A stretch of DNA of 64,000 bases, taken from Mycolicibacterium xanthum (GTDB lineage: Bacteria; Actinomycetota; Actinomycetes; Mycobacteriales; Mycobacteriaceae). This document shows, one piece after another, positions 24,825 to 33,501 of this stretch. A program made the translations under genes and the position numbers. The notes under the pieces were generated by a model. That model searched no databases and was not told the DNA's origin. It worked only from the letters and a program-made list of their open reading frames with translations. The first letter of the stretch is position 1, and each line of letters begins with the position of its first letter. The DNA is taken from NCBI RefSeq assembly GCF_019710635.1, contig NZ_JAIFZS010000037.1, forward strand, positions 1-64,000, in the 5' to 3' direction.

Positions 24825-25948
24825 CCGATCTGCACGATCCCGCACAGTTTCGGACTGCGCTTCGGACCTGGCTCGACCAGACCGACCTCACCCCGCCCGA
24901 GGATCACACCCTGGCGGGACACATGCGCCAGTTCGCCCGGGTGCAGCGGGCCCTCTACGACGCGGGATGGAGCCGATACGGGTGGCCCGAACACGCCGGC
25001 GGGCTCGGCGGACCGGCGATGTTGCGCGCTATCGTCGGCGAAGAGATTGTCGGTCGCCGGCTGGCCGAACCGGGCCCGTACTCCATGCTCGAGGTCCTGG
25101 CGCCGACGATGATCGACTACGCCGCACCGACGTTGGCCGCCGAGATGGTCCCGAAGCTGCTGAGCGGCGAAGAGCAGTGGTGCCAGGGGTTCTCCGAGCC
25201 GGGCTCGGGCAGCGACCTGGCATCGCTGACCACCCGCGCGGTGCCGGATGCCGGCGGTGAGCGCTACGTCATCAGCGGCCAGAAGGTCTGGACCAGCTTC
25301 GCCCAGTACTCACACCGCTGCATCCTGCTGACCCGCACCGGGGATGCCGACACACCCAATCACCAAGCGATCACCGCATTCTTCGTCGACATGGACACCC
25401 CCGGCATCACCGTGCGCCCGCTGCGCACCATGCACGACGTCGACGAGTTTTGCGAGGTGTATTTCGACGACGTCGTGGTGGATCGCTCACGGATGCTCGG
25501 CAAGCTCGGCGACGGCTGGCAGCTGGCGATGGATCTGCTGCCCTACGAGCGCTCGACCTGCTTCTGGCAGCGCATCGCCTACCTGTACTCACGCTTCGAT
25601 GCGTTGGTGGACGAGGTGAAATCCCAAGGCCAGTCGGCGGATTCAGAGTTGGGCGAAGTCTATCTGGCCCTGCACACCCTGCGTTGCCGATCCCGGGCCA
25701 CCCAGCACCGGCTTGCCGACGGACACAAGCTGGGTCCGGACACCTCGATCGACAAGGTGTTGTTGGCCGGCGCCGAACAAGGACTCTACGACACCGCCAG
25801 GCACCTGCTGCCGGGTGTCATCGAGCTGGACGGCACCGACTGGCGGACCGAGTTCCTGTACTCGCGTGCGGCCACCATCTACGGCGGCACCGCCGAAGTG
25901 CAGCGCAATATCATCGCCCGCCGGCTGCTGGACCTCGGGAAGGAATGA
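24821..25948 (+). CDS. Acyl-CoA dehydrogenase
   Basis: 375 residues. Motifs are GWPEHAGGLGGPAM, FSEPGSGSDLASL, GQKVWTSFAQY and DGWQLAMDLL. At the C terminus, SRAATIYGGTAEVQRNIIA is the conserved FAD and substrate-contacting segment. It overlaps the next gene, a shorter dehydrogenase-like protein, as ATGA. Paired ACADs of this kind form alpha2beta2 heterotetramers in mycobacterial steroid and side-chain degradation, and the same is likely here. Confidence 0.93.
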   Translation: MTDLHDPAQFRTALRTWLDQTDLTPPEDHTLAGHMRQFARVQRALYDAGWSRYGWPEHAGGLGGPAMLRAIVGEEIVGRRLAEPGPYSMLEVLAPTMIDYAAPTLAAEMVPKLLSGEEQWCQGFSEPGSGSDLASLTTRAVPDAGGERYVISGQKVWTSFAQYSHRCILLTRTGDADTPNHQAITAFFVDMDTPGITVRPLRTMHDVDEFCEVYFDDVVVDRSRMLGKLGDGWQLAMDLLPYERSTCFWQRIAYLYSRFDALVDEVKSQGQSADSELGEVYLALHTLRCRSRATQHRLADGHKLGPDTSIDKVLLAGAEQGLYDTARHLLPGVIELDGTDWRTEFLYSRAATIYGGTAEVQRNIIARRLLDLGKE

Positions 25949-26757
25949 AAGTGGCCGCAGGAATGGATGAAGAATCACTCGAATTGCTCGAGGACGGGCT
26001 GCGTAAGACCATGCTGTCGGCCTCCGGCCCCGAGCTCGACGCCGCGCTCGCCGACCTGGGGTGGGCCGACATGCTGACCGAAATGCCTGAACACGCGATC
26101 CCGCTGGTGTTCCGCCTGCTGGGCGAAACCGGTTCGCAAGCTTCGGTTCTCGTCGACGTTGTGTTGCATGCGACCGGCAATGAGATCGGCTCCCCGGTCG
26201 AGTTGCCGCTGCCGTACGCCGGCAACAGTTGGGTGGTGTGGGACCGCACGGGCGCGGTGGAATCCACCCTGGGCGGGCTCCCACTGCGGCGGGAGGAAGA
26301 GGGGTACCCGATCCGGGTGGCCGAGGCCCGCGTTGCGGCGGGGTGGTGGCTGGTGGGTTCGGCACGCGCGATGCTGGCCCTGGCCCGGCAGCACGCGCTG
26401 GACCGGGTGCAGTTCGGCCGTCCGATCGCGTCGTTCCAGGCGGTCCGGCACCGGCTTGCCGAGACGCTGGTGGCCATCGAGGGCGCCGAGGCGGTCCTCG
26501 GCACGCCCATCACCGACAACCCCGACCTCACCGCGCTGCTCGCCAAGGCCGCGGCGGGCAAGGCAGCGCTGACCGCAGCCAAGCACTGTCAGCAGGTGCT
26601 CGGCGGGGTCGGCTTCACCGAGGAGCACGGTCTTCAGCATCACGTGAAGCGGGCCCTGGTGCTCGACGGATTGCTGGGCAGTTCAAGTGAACTCACCCGC
26701 AAAGCCGGCGCGGGACTGCGCGCCCGTGGCTCGGCCCCCCGCCTCGTCGACCTCTGA
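25945..26757 (+). CDS. Short acyl-CoA dehydrogenase-like protein, probable partner subunit
   Basis: 270 residues, about 110 shorter than full ACADs. The C-terminal domain is recognisable (QHALDRVQFGRPIASFQAVR, then CQQVLGGVGFTEEHGLQHHV), but the N-terminal substrate and flavin segments are reduced. A longer frame to 25450 is the shifted frame of the neighbouring gene. Established heteromeric mycobacterial ACADs combine one full and one degenerate subunit, which fits the ATGA coupling. It is the last gene of the Rieske operon. Confidence 0.88.
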   Translation: MKVAAGMDEESLELLEDGLRKTMLSASGPELDAALADLGWADMLTEMPEHAIPLVFRLLGETGSQASVLVDVVLHATGNEIGSPVELPLPYAGNSWVVWDRTGAVESTLGGLPLRREEEGYPIRVAEARVAAGWWLVGSARAMLALARQHALDRVQFGRPIASFQAVRHRLAETLVAIEGAEAVLGTPITDNPDLTALLAKAAAGKAALTAAKHCQQVLGGVGFTEEHGLQHHVKRALVLDGLLGSSSELTRKAGAGLRARGSAPRLVDL

Positions 26758-26895
26758 CACTCGTTCCGTGAGCGTGCGTGTCTGTCCGTCGACGCGCCGC
26801 GTTGTGCGTCATTTCGCGCGCGCTCGGCGCGGATGAGTGCGCGCACTGGGCACAGGGTGAGCGTCACCCCACGCAGAGTGAGCCGCTGCCGGCCA

Positions 26896-27703
26896 CTACT
26901 TGATGTTGGCCTTCATCTCCTCGAGGTTGACCAGCACCGGCCAGCCACCGACGCTGAGCGCATTGCCGTGGCCGGTCTGGTGCACGTCGAACACCGATTG
27001 GATCGCGGCGTAGAACCCCTGCACATCCAGGGTCTGGTTGACCGCACGCTTGGCCTGGCGCAACGCGAACGGCGGCATCTTGGCGATCTGCTCGGCCAGC
27101 GCACGCGTCTGGGCGTCGAGCTCGTCGCGCGGCACCACCCTGTTGACCATGCCGGTGGCGAGGACTTCTTCAGCGGTCATCGCCCGTCCGGTGAACAGGA
27201 TCTCCTTGGCCATTCGGGGACCGAGTTCCCAGGTGTGGCCGTGGTATTCGACGCCGCCGATGCCCATCAGCACCACCGGGTCGGAGAAACTGGGCGTCGT
27301 CTGCAGCGATGATCAGGTCGCACGGCCAGCACAGCAACAGGCCCCCGGAGATGCACCGGCCCTGGACGGCGGCGATGCACCCGCCCTGGACGGCGGCGAT
27401 GGACGGCTTGGGCACGTTGCGCCAGCGCAGCGTGTACTCCAGATAGCGCTTCGCCTCGTGCTGGATGATGAACTCCAGCGTGATCTTGTCCGGCACCGGA
27501 CCGCCGCCACGTAGGTCGTGGCCGGCGGAGAAGTGCTTGCCGTTGGCGCGCAGCACGATCACCGAGACATCGTTGTCCTCGGCGGCCCGGGTCCAGGCGG
27601 CGTCGAGCTCGTCGAGCAGCTCGGGATTCTGCGCATTGGCCGCCTTCGGCCGGTTGAGGGTGATGGTCGCGATCCGATCGACCACGTCATAGCCGATGCA
27701 CAC
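26896..27703 (-). pseudogene. Enoyl-CoA hydratase gene broken by a 1-nt frameshift and a 24-bp duplication
   Basis: The N-terminal part (27703 to about 27290) reads RIATITLNRPKAANAQN, then GKHFSAGHDL and CDLIIAADDAQF, a normal crotonase start. After that the frame changes: the remaining two-thirds continue in another frame as DPVVLMGIGGVEYHGH, then ELGPRMAKEILFTG to the stop at 26896. One extra base in the AAA at 27287-27289 explains the shift. In the same gene IAAVQG-x-C is duplicated exactly. It is either a recent pseudogene or carries a sequencing error. It is divergent from the TetR gene at 27835. Confidence 0.85.
27353..27400. repeat. 24-bp tandem duplication within the enoyl-CoA hydratase pseudogene
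   Basis: Copies at 27353-27376 and 27377-27400 differ at one base. They duplicate eight codons (IAAVQGGC/IAAVQGRC) just before the ISGG oxyanion-hole segment. Confidence 0.92.
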
Positions 27704-27762
27704 GGGGTCCTCGGGTCTCTGCGGCCACAGCTCCAGATCTGGGCCTTCTGTTATCTCGGAAA

Positions 27763-27779
27763 TGAGAATACTATTCTCG
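27763..27779. promoter_or_regulatory. GAGAA-N5-TTCTC operator before the TetR gene
   Basis: GAGAATA-C-TATTCTC is a perfect palindrome at 27764-27778, in the gap between the divergent enoyl-CoA hydratase remnant and the TetR gene at 27835. It matches the site at 20903-20921 in both half-sites and spacing. Confidence 0.72.
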
Positions 27780-27834
27780 TGATGAGGAAGTTACAATCTC
27801 AGACACGCTCGCCGAGGGGGGGTCGAGGACCGCT

Positions 27835-28554
27835 ATGGCAAGGCGTTCTCCGGTACAGTCAGTTCATGTTTCCCCCAATCGGGCCGCCGCCGAGCCGCCG
27901 GTGACCAGCCCCAGCGAAGAACCTGCCTGGAAGCAGCGCGCGGTGGAGCGATCGATCAAGACCGCCAAGCTCCGGGCCGCCCAGCGCGTGCAGCGATTCC
28001 TCGACGCCGCGCAGGCCATCATCATCGAGAAGGGCAGCACCGACTTCACCGTCCAAGAGGTCGTCGACCGCTCCCGCCAGTCGCTGCGCAGCTTCTACCT
28101 GCAATTCGACGGCAAACACGAACTTCTCCTCGCCCTGTTCGAGGATGCGCTGAGCCGCTCGGCCGACCAGATCAGGGCCGCCACCGCCAGCCAGGACGAC
28201 CCGCTGGAACGGCTCAAGGTGGCGATTCAGCTGCTGTTCGAGTCGTCGCGACCGGACCCCTCGGCCAAGCGCCCGCTGTTCACCGACTTCGCGCCGCGAC
28301 TGCTGGTGTCGCACCCGTCCGAGGTGAAGGTCGCCCATGCTCCGCTGCTCGCGCTGCTCACCGAGCTCATGGAGGAGGCCAGCGACGCAGGTCAGCTGCG
28401 TGCCGGCATCAACCCGAGGCGGATGGCGGCGATGACGATGCAGACCGTCATGTTCGTCGCGCAATCCAGCAGCGACGTCGGCGAGGGCGCGGCCCACCCC
28501 ATCACCGCCGCGGAAGTCTGGGACTTCTGCGCACACGGTTTCTCCGCCGAATAG
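27835..28554 (+). CDS. TetR family transcriptional regulator
   Basis: 239 residues with an N-terminal extension of about 45 residues before the DNA-binding domain. The helix-turn-helix reads FLDAAQAIIIEKGSTDFTVQ, then EVVDRSRQSLRSFYLQF and DGKHELLLALF. The ATG at 27835 has GAGG 8 bases upstream; a GTG at 27901 is an alternative. It is preceded by the GAGAA-N5-TTCTC palindrome, which recurs before the Rieske operon and, in weaker form, after this gene before the P450. It is the best candidate regulator of those units. Confidence 0.88.
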   Translation: MARRSPVQSVHVSPNRAAAEPPVTSPSEEPAWKQRAVERSIKTAKLRAAQRVQRFLDAAQAIIIEKGSTDFTVQEVVDRSRQSLRSFYLQFDGKHELLLALFEDALSRSADQIRAATASQDDPLERLKVAIQLLFESSRPDPSAKRPLFTDFAPRLLVSHPSEVKVAHAPLLALLTELMEEASDAGQLRAGINPRRMAAMTMQTVMFVAQSSSDVGEGAAHPITAAEVWDFCAHGFSAE

Positions 28555-28556
28555 GC

Positions 28557-28571
28557 GAGAACCACACTCTC
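28557..28571. promoter_or_regulatory. Weak third GAGAA-N5-TTCTC-like site
   Basis: GAGAA-CCACA-CTCTC begins 3 bp after the TetR stop codon and lies upstream of the P450. It has one mismatch to the pattern at 20903 and 27764. Confidence 0.45.
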
Positions 28572-28704
28572 ACCGCATTAGAATCTGGTTCGCTACATCG
28601 GAAGCGCGTTTCCGCAAAATAGCGCGATCAGAAGCTCTGTGCTGCCCTGCGGAGAGGGCAGTTCTTCACATTGGAGAGGATGGTTGCGACAGGCGAGCCC
28701 GGCA

Positions 28705-28764
28705 TTGACACTCGCATGCCCGCGATGACAAGGTTGTGAGACAAATTTTAGTCAGTTGTCTTAC
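28705..28764 (+). promoter_or_regulatory. Probable promoter/operator of the second P450 operon
   Basis: TTGACA at 28705-28710 is a consensus -35 box, though no good -10 is seen at 17 bp. Just downstream, GTGAGACAA (28736-28744) and TTGTCTTAC (28756-28764) form an inverted repeat with 8 of 9 matches around an AT-rich 11-bp spacer, close to the P450 start at 28790. Confidence 0.5.
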
Positions 28765-28789
28765 GCAAAGGTCTGGCGAGAGGGACACA

Positions 28790-29998
28790 GTGACGATCAG
28801 TGCCGAGAACTCCACGACGCAGGATGCCTCGCAGGAGGACCTGTACTACGACCCGTACAGCGTCGACCTCAACATGAATCCGTATCCGGTGTTCGCCCGC
28901 ATCCGCGAGGAGGCGCCGCTGTACTACAACGACAGGCACGACTTCTATGCGCTGAGCCGGTTCGACGACGTCAACAAGGCGCTGATCGATCACGAGACGT
29001 TCATCTCCGGCCGCGGCGCGCTGCTCGAGATCATCAAGTCCGGCATGGAGATACCGCCCGGGACGCTGATCTTCGAGGATCCCCCGATCCACAACATCCA
29101 CCGCAACCTGCTGTCGCGGATGTTCACGCCGCGCAAGGTGCTGGCGCTGGAACCGCAGATCCGCGAATTCACCGCCCGCTGCCTGGATCCGCTGGTGGGC
29201 ACCGGGCGTTTCGACTTCGTCAACGACCTCGGCGAGCAGATGCCGATGCGGGTGATCGGCATGCTGCTGGGGATTCCCGAGGAGGACCAGCGCCGGGTGA
29301 CCGACCATGGCGAGGCCACCCTGCAGAGCAAGCAGGTGGACCTGCTGGCCACCGGGGAGGTATTCGCCGAGTTCATCGACTACCGCACCGAGCATCCGTC
29401 CGACGACATCATGACCGACCTGCTGACCGTCGAGTTCGAGGACGAAACCGGCACGGTGCGCCGCCTGGGCCGCGAGGAGTTGCTGATGTATCTCACGGTG
29501 GTCGCCACCGCTGGAGCGGAGACGACCACGCGCCTGATCGGCTGGGCCGGAAAGACCTTGGCCGAGTACCCCGATCAGCGCCGCGCGCTTGCCGAGAACC
29601 CCGCCCTGATCCCCCAGGCAATCGAAGAGATCCTGCGCTGGGAACCGCCCGCGCTGCAGATCGCGCGTTACGTCACACGGGATATCGAGTATTACGGTCG
29701 GACGGTGCCCGAGGGCTCGGCGATGTTGATGCTCGTCGGCGCGGCCAACCGCGACCACCGGCGGTTCCCCCCCGATGGCGACGTCTTCGACATCCACCGG
29801 GAACCACATTCGCACATGACATTTGGCGCTGGAACCCATTTCTGCATGGGTAACGCGCTGGCCCGGCTGGAGGGGCGCATAGCGCTCGAGGAGATCCTCA
29901 AGCGCTTCCCCGAGTGGGAGGTCGACTGGGCCAACGCGGCACCATCGCAGACCACCGCGGTGCGCGGCTGGCAATCCATGCCCACGATCATCGCCTGA
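28790..29998 (+). CDS. Cytochrome P450
   Basis: 402 residues from the GTG at 28790, preceded by GAGAGGGACAC; a longer frame to 28736 would contain the palindrome. The haem loop FGAGTHFCMGNALAR puts the thiolate at Cys352. ExxR is in EEILRW, and the I-helix motif is ATAGAETTTR. It has no membrane anchor. It is followed by an SDR 55 bp downstream, the same pairing as at 8936/11248. The electron donor is not adjacent. Confidence 0.95.
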   Translation: MTISAENSTTQDASQEDLYYDPYSVDLNMNPYPVFARIREEAPLYYNDRHDFYALSRFDDVNKALIDHETFISGRGALLEIIKSGMEIPPGTLIFEDPPIHNIHRNLLSRMFTPRKVLALEPQIREFTARCLDPLVGTGRFDFVNDLGEQMPMRVIGMLLGIPEEDQRRVTDHGEATLQSKQVDLLATGEVFAEFIDYRTEHPSDDIMTDLLTVEFEDETGTVRRLGREELLMYLTVVATAGAETTTRLIGWAGKTLAEYPDQRRALAENPALIPQAIEEILRWEPPALQIARYVTRDIEYYGRTVPEGSAMLMLVGAANRDHRRFPPDGDVFDIHREPHSHMTFGAGTHFCMGNALARLEGRIALEEILKRFPEWEVDWANAAPSQTTAVRGWQSMPTIIA

Positions 29999-30053
29999 CC
30001 CGAAGCCCGAACAGACCGAATCCCAGCCCCGACAAGACAAGGACGAGACAACC

Positions 30054-30890
30054 ATGGCAGGACGCGTAGAAGGCAAGGTCGCTTTCATCACCGGCGCGGC
30101 GCGCGGACAGGGGCGGGCGCACGCAGTGCGGATGGCCCAGGAGGGCGCCGACATCATCGCCGTCGACATCTGCAAGCAGATCGACAGCGTGCAGATCCCA
30201 TTGTCCACTCCGGAGGACCTCGCCGAGACCGCCGATCTGGTCAAGAACGCCGGCGGACGCATCTATACCGCCGAGGTCGACGTCCGCGACTATGACGCGC
30301 TCAAGGCGGCCGTCGATGCGGGCGTCGAGGAGTTCGGCAAGCTCGACATCATCGTCGCCAATGCCGGGATCGGCAACGGTGGCCAGCTGCTGCACGAGAC
30401 CAGCGAGCCGGACTGGGACGACATGATCGGGGTCAACCTGTCCGGAGTCTGGAAGACCGTCAAGGCTGGTGTCCCGCACATCCTCGCCGGCGGCAATGGT
30501 GGCTCGATCATCCTGACCAGCTCGGTAGGCGGGCTGAAAGCCTACCCGCACACCGGGCACTACGTTGCCGCCAAACATGGTGTGGTGGGCCTGATGCGGA
30601 CCTTCGCCGTCGAGCTCGGCGCCCAGAACATCCGGGTCAACTCGGTGCATCCGACCAACGTGAACACCCCGCTGTTCATGAACGAGCCGACGATGAAGCT
30701 GTTCCGGCCCGACCTGGAGAACCCCGGCCCGGAGGACATGAAGGTCGTCGGGCAGCTCATGCACACCCTGCCCATCGGCTGGGTCGAACCCGAGGACATC
30801 GCCAATGCGGTGTTGTTCCTGGCCTCCGACGAGGCACGCTTCGTCACGGGTGTCACGCTGCCGGTCGACGGCGGCAGCTGCCTGAAGTAG
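30054..30890 (+). CDS. Mycofactocin-type SDR family oxidoreductase
   Basis: 278 residues. Motifs are TGAARGQGRAHAVRMA, VDICKQ, VANAGIGNGG, TSSVGGLKAYPHTGHY and the active-site AAKHG. It is a close paralogue of the SDR at 11248 across the full length. It is downstream of the P450 at 28790 and likely oxidises the hydroxyl that enzyme introduces. Mycofactocin dependence is inferred from family features. Confidence 0.93.
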   Translation: MAGRVEGKVAFITGAARGQGRAHAVRMAQEGADIIAVDICKQIDSVQIPLSTPEDLAETADLVKNAGGRIYTAEVDVRDYDALKAAVDAGVEEFGKLDIIVANAGIGNGGQLLHETSEPDWDDMIGVNLSGVWKTVKAGVPHILAGGNGGSIILTSSVGGLKAYPHTGHYVAAKHGVVGLMRTFAVELGAQNIRVNSVHPTNVNTPLFMNEPTMKLFRPDLENPGPEDMKVVGQLMHTLPIGWVEPEDIANAVLFLASDEARFVTGVTLPVDGGSCLK

Positions 30891-30900
30891 CGGCGCGCAC

Positions 30901-31992
30901 GTGGCGGCCACCGAGCTGGCCATCCCCCAGGGTTGGGATGAGATCACCCCGCAGTGGATCACCGCGGCGTTGGCGCCGCACTTCCCGGGAGCCGAGGTCG
31001 GGGATCTGCGGGTCGTGCTGCGCGACGACGGCACGAATCGGCGAGCCCGGCTGGCGCTGGACTACGTCGCGGGTAGCGGACCTGCGACGGTGTTCGGCAA
31101 GGCCGTGGATCCGGAGCACGCCGATCTGGTGGCGCTCACCAGCGGGCTCTATCACGAGCCGCGGTTGTTCTCGAGCGGGGTGACCCTGCCGCTGGATCAC
31201 CCCGCGGTCTATGCCGCGATCATCGACGAGGACCGCCGCGACTTCCTGATGATCATGGAGGACGTGGTGGCCCGCGGCGCCGATCCCCGGGACTCCACCC
31301 GGCCGTTGACCGTGGAGGAGGCCGCCTCGGGCGTGCGGGGGCTGGCGCGGCTGCACGGCGCCTATTGGGGCAGTCGACTCACCGGTCGGCCCGAACTGGG
31401 GTGGGTGGAGCCTTTCGTGGCGTTTTCGGGTCTCGAGTACGCGCCCCTGCACATTGCCCACGAGCGCCTGGGCGACACGGTGCCGTCCGCGGTCCTGGCA
31501 CTGTCGGGCACCGAGTTGTTCGTCGACATCTGGGCGCGCTACATCGGCACCCTGACCGCCGCGGGCACGCCACCGACACTGCTGCACGGCGATCCGCACA
31601 TCGGCAACACCTACGTCGCACCGGACGAATCCGGTGCGCCGAATGTGGGGTTCCTTGACTGGCAGATGGTCCGGCGCGGGAGCTTCTCGCTGGACCTCGG
31701 CTATTTCCTGCAAGGCGCCCTCACCACCGCAGACCGGCGTGGTCACGAGCGCGATCTTCTCGCGGAGTACCGCCGGGCACTGCCGCTGCCCGACGACGAG
31801 GTGCCGACCGAGCAGGACGTCTGGCTGGGTTATCGGGCGTCGGTCGCGCATGGGCTGGCCATCTGGATGGCCACCCTCTCGGGCGGCGACGCATGGCAGC
31901 GGCCCGACATCTGCCTGGCATTCGCTCAGCGTTATGCGGCAGCGTTCGTCGACCTGGAGACGCCGGATGCGATCGACGCGATCAGCGCCTGA
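30901..31992 (+). CDS. APH-type phosphotransferase family protein
   Basis: 363 residues. The kinase-like catalytic loop is LLHGDPHIGNTY, followed by the metal-binding GFLDWQMVRRGSFSLDLGYF. It resembles the ecdysteroid-kinase-like branch of the APH fold more than the kinase at position 12. The GTG at 30901 lies 10 bp after the SDR stop, without an obvious Shine-Dalgarno. The substrate is unknown; phosphorylation of a hydroxylated intermediate is conceivable. Confidence 0.85.
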   Translation: MAATELAIPQGWDEITPQWITAALAPHFPGAEVGDLRVVLRDDGTNRRARLALDYVAGSGPATVFGKAVDPEHADLVALTSGLYHEPRLFSSGVTLPLDHPAVYAAIIDEDRRDFLMIMEDVVARGADPRDSTRPLTVEEAASGVRGLARLHGAYWGSRLTGRPELGWVEPFVAFSGLEYAPLHIAHERLGDTVPSAVLALSGTELFVDIWARYIGTLTAAGTPPTLLHGDPHIGNTYVAPDESGAPNVGFLDWQMVRRGSFSLDLGYFLQGALTTADRRGHERDLLAEYRRALPLPDDEVPTEQDVWLGYRASVAHGLAIWMATLSGGDAWQRPDICLAFAQRYAAAFVDLETPDAIDAISA

Positions 31993-32048
31993 CCCGTTTC
32001 GGGCGAAACACTCGCGGTCACAAGGCCCGAGTGGTTGCATGATTCACC

Positions 32049-33500
32049 ATGAAACGGCTCAACGGCATGGACGCGATGCTGTTGTACAGCGAGACACCGA
32101 ATCTGCACACCCACACGCTGAAGGTGGCGGTGATCGACGCCTCGCAATACAGCACTGCCCACGAGGGCGAGTACGGGTTCGAGGCGTTCCGGCGCACCAT
32201 CGCCCGGCGCCTGCACCTGCTGGAGCCGCTGCGCTATCAGCTGGTCGACATCCCGCTGCGACTGCATCACCCGATGTGGCTGCAGAACTGCCCGGTCGAC
32301 CTCGACTATCATCTGCGCCGGGTGCAGGTGCCCGCGCCCGGAGGCCGTCGGGAGCTCGACGACGTGATCGGTCGGATCGCCAGCACACCGCTGGACCGCA
32401 CCAAGCCATTGTGGGAGTTCCACTTCGCCGAGGGCATGGCCGATCAGCGGTTCGCGGTTATCGGCAAGATCCACCATGCGCTGGCCGACGGCATCGCCTC
32501 GGCCAATCTCCTTGCCCGCTTGCTGGATCTAACCGGCGCCCCACAGAATGAGCGCGACGAACCCCCGTCACCCGCAACGGTGCCCACCAAGGGTCGGCTG
32601 CTCTGGGAGGCGCAGGTCGACCACGCCCAGAACATTGCCGAACTGCCCAGGCTGGTCGCCGACGCCGCACGCGGACTGGCCAAGCTGCGCAGGCGATCCA
32701 AGCAACGCACCGTCAACCCGGACCTGGCCAAGCCGTTCAACGCCCCGCCGACGTTTCTCAACCACGTCGTGTCGCCGGTGCGCACCTTTGCGACGGCCAC
32801 CCTGTCCCTGGCCGAGGTCAAGGAGACGACCAAACACCTTGGCGTGACGTTCAACGACACGATACTCACCGTGGCCGCGGGAGGGCTGCGTGAGCTGTTG
32901 CTTCGCTACGACGGCCGAGCCGACCGCCCGATCCTGGCCGTCGTCCCGGTCGCGACCGACAAGTCCGGCGACCGGATCACCGGCAACGAGATCGGCGGAA
33001 TGATGGTGTCGCTGCCGGTGCACATGGATGCGCCACTTCGGCGCCTGGAGCTGACGACGCTGTCCACCGCCCGCGCCAAGGAGACCAACGATCTGCTCGG
33101 CGCGACACTGGAGGGCCGGGCAATGGGGTACCTGCCGCCTCCGCTGGCACCCGCGGTGTTTCGCGCGCAGTCAAAGCGCGCCGACCACAATCGGCTGATG
33201 AACGTCGCGCTGTCCAACGTCGCCGGCCCACGGGAGCGTGGCCACATCGGTGGTGCCCCGGTCAGCGAGATCTACTCCGTCGGAGTGCTTTCCGCCGGGA
33301 GCGCGTTCAACATGACGGTGTGGAGCTACGTCGACCAGGTCGACATCGCGGTGCTCAGCGACGACCGCACCTTCAAGGATACGCACGAGGCCACCGATGC
33401 GATTGTGCACGCGTTCGACGAATTGAGGCAGGCCTGCGGGCTACCACCGGCCACCACCGTCGACACCGCTATGGGACCGGCTCCGGCCGGCGACAGCTAG
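32049..33500 (+). CDS. Wax ester synthase/diacylglycerol acyltransferase (WS/DGAT)
   Basis: 483 residues, the usual length. The catalytic HHxxxDG motif is KIHHALADGIAS at about residue 140. Later conserved blocks include FNDTILTVAAGGLR, GNEIGGMMVSLPVH and the NVALSNVAGPRE segment. It esterifies acyl-CoA to diacylglycerol or fatty alcohols for storage lipid. It is convergent with the acyl-CoA synthetase, 1 bp apart, which could supply its acyl-CoA. Confidence 0.95.
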   Translation: MKRLNGMDAMLLYSETPNLHTHTLKVAVIDASQYSTAHEGEYGFEAFRRTIARRLHLLEPLRYQLVDIPLRLHHPMWLQNCPVDLDYHLRRVQVPAPGGRRELDDVIGRIASTPLDRTKPLWEFHFAEGMADQRFAVIGKIHHALADGIASANLLARLLDLTGAPQNERDEPPSPATVPTKGRLLWEAQVDHAQNIAELPRLVADAARGLAKLRRRSKQRTVNPDLAKPFNAPPTFLNHVVSPVRTFATATLSLAEVKETTKHLGVTFNDTILTVAAGGLRELLLRYDGRADRPILAVVPVATDKSGDRITGNEIGGMMVSLPVHMDAPLRRLELTTLSTARAKETNDLLGATLEGRAMGYLPPPLAPAVFRAQSKRADHNRLMNVALSNVAGPRERGHIGGAPVSEIYSVGVLSAGSAFNMTVWSYVDQVDIAVLSDDRTFKDTHEATDAIVHAFDELRQACGLPPATTVDTAMGPAPAGDS

Positions 33501-33501
33501 C

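Noticed and set aside
26758..26895. Possible repeat or small RNA in the gap with GTGAGCGTGCGTGTCTGT
   Set aside because: The segment between two convergent genes is GC-rich with scattered short CGCGC runs. No stable stem, promoter or second copy was found in the window.
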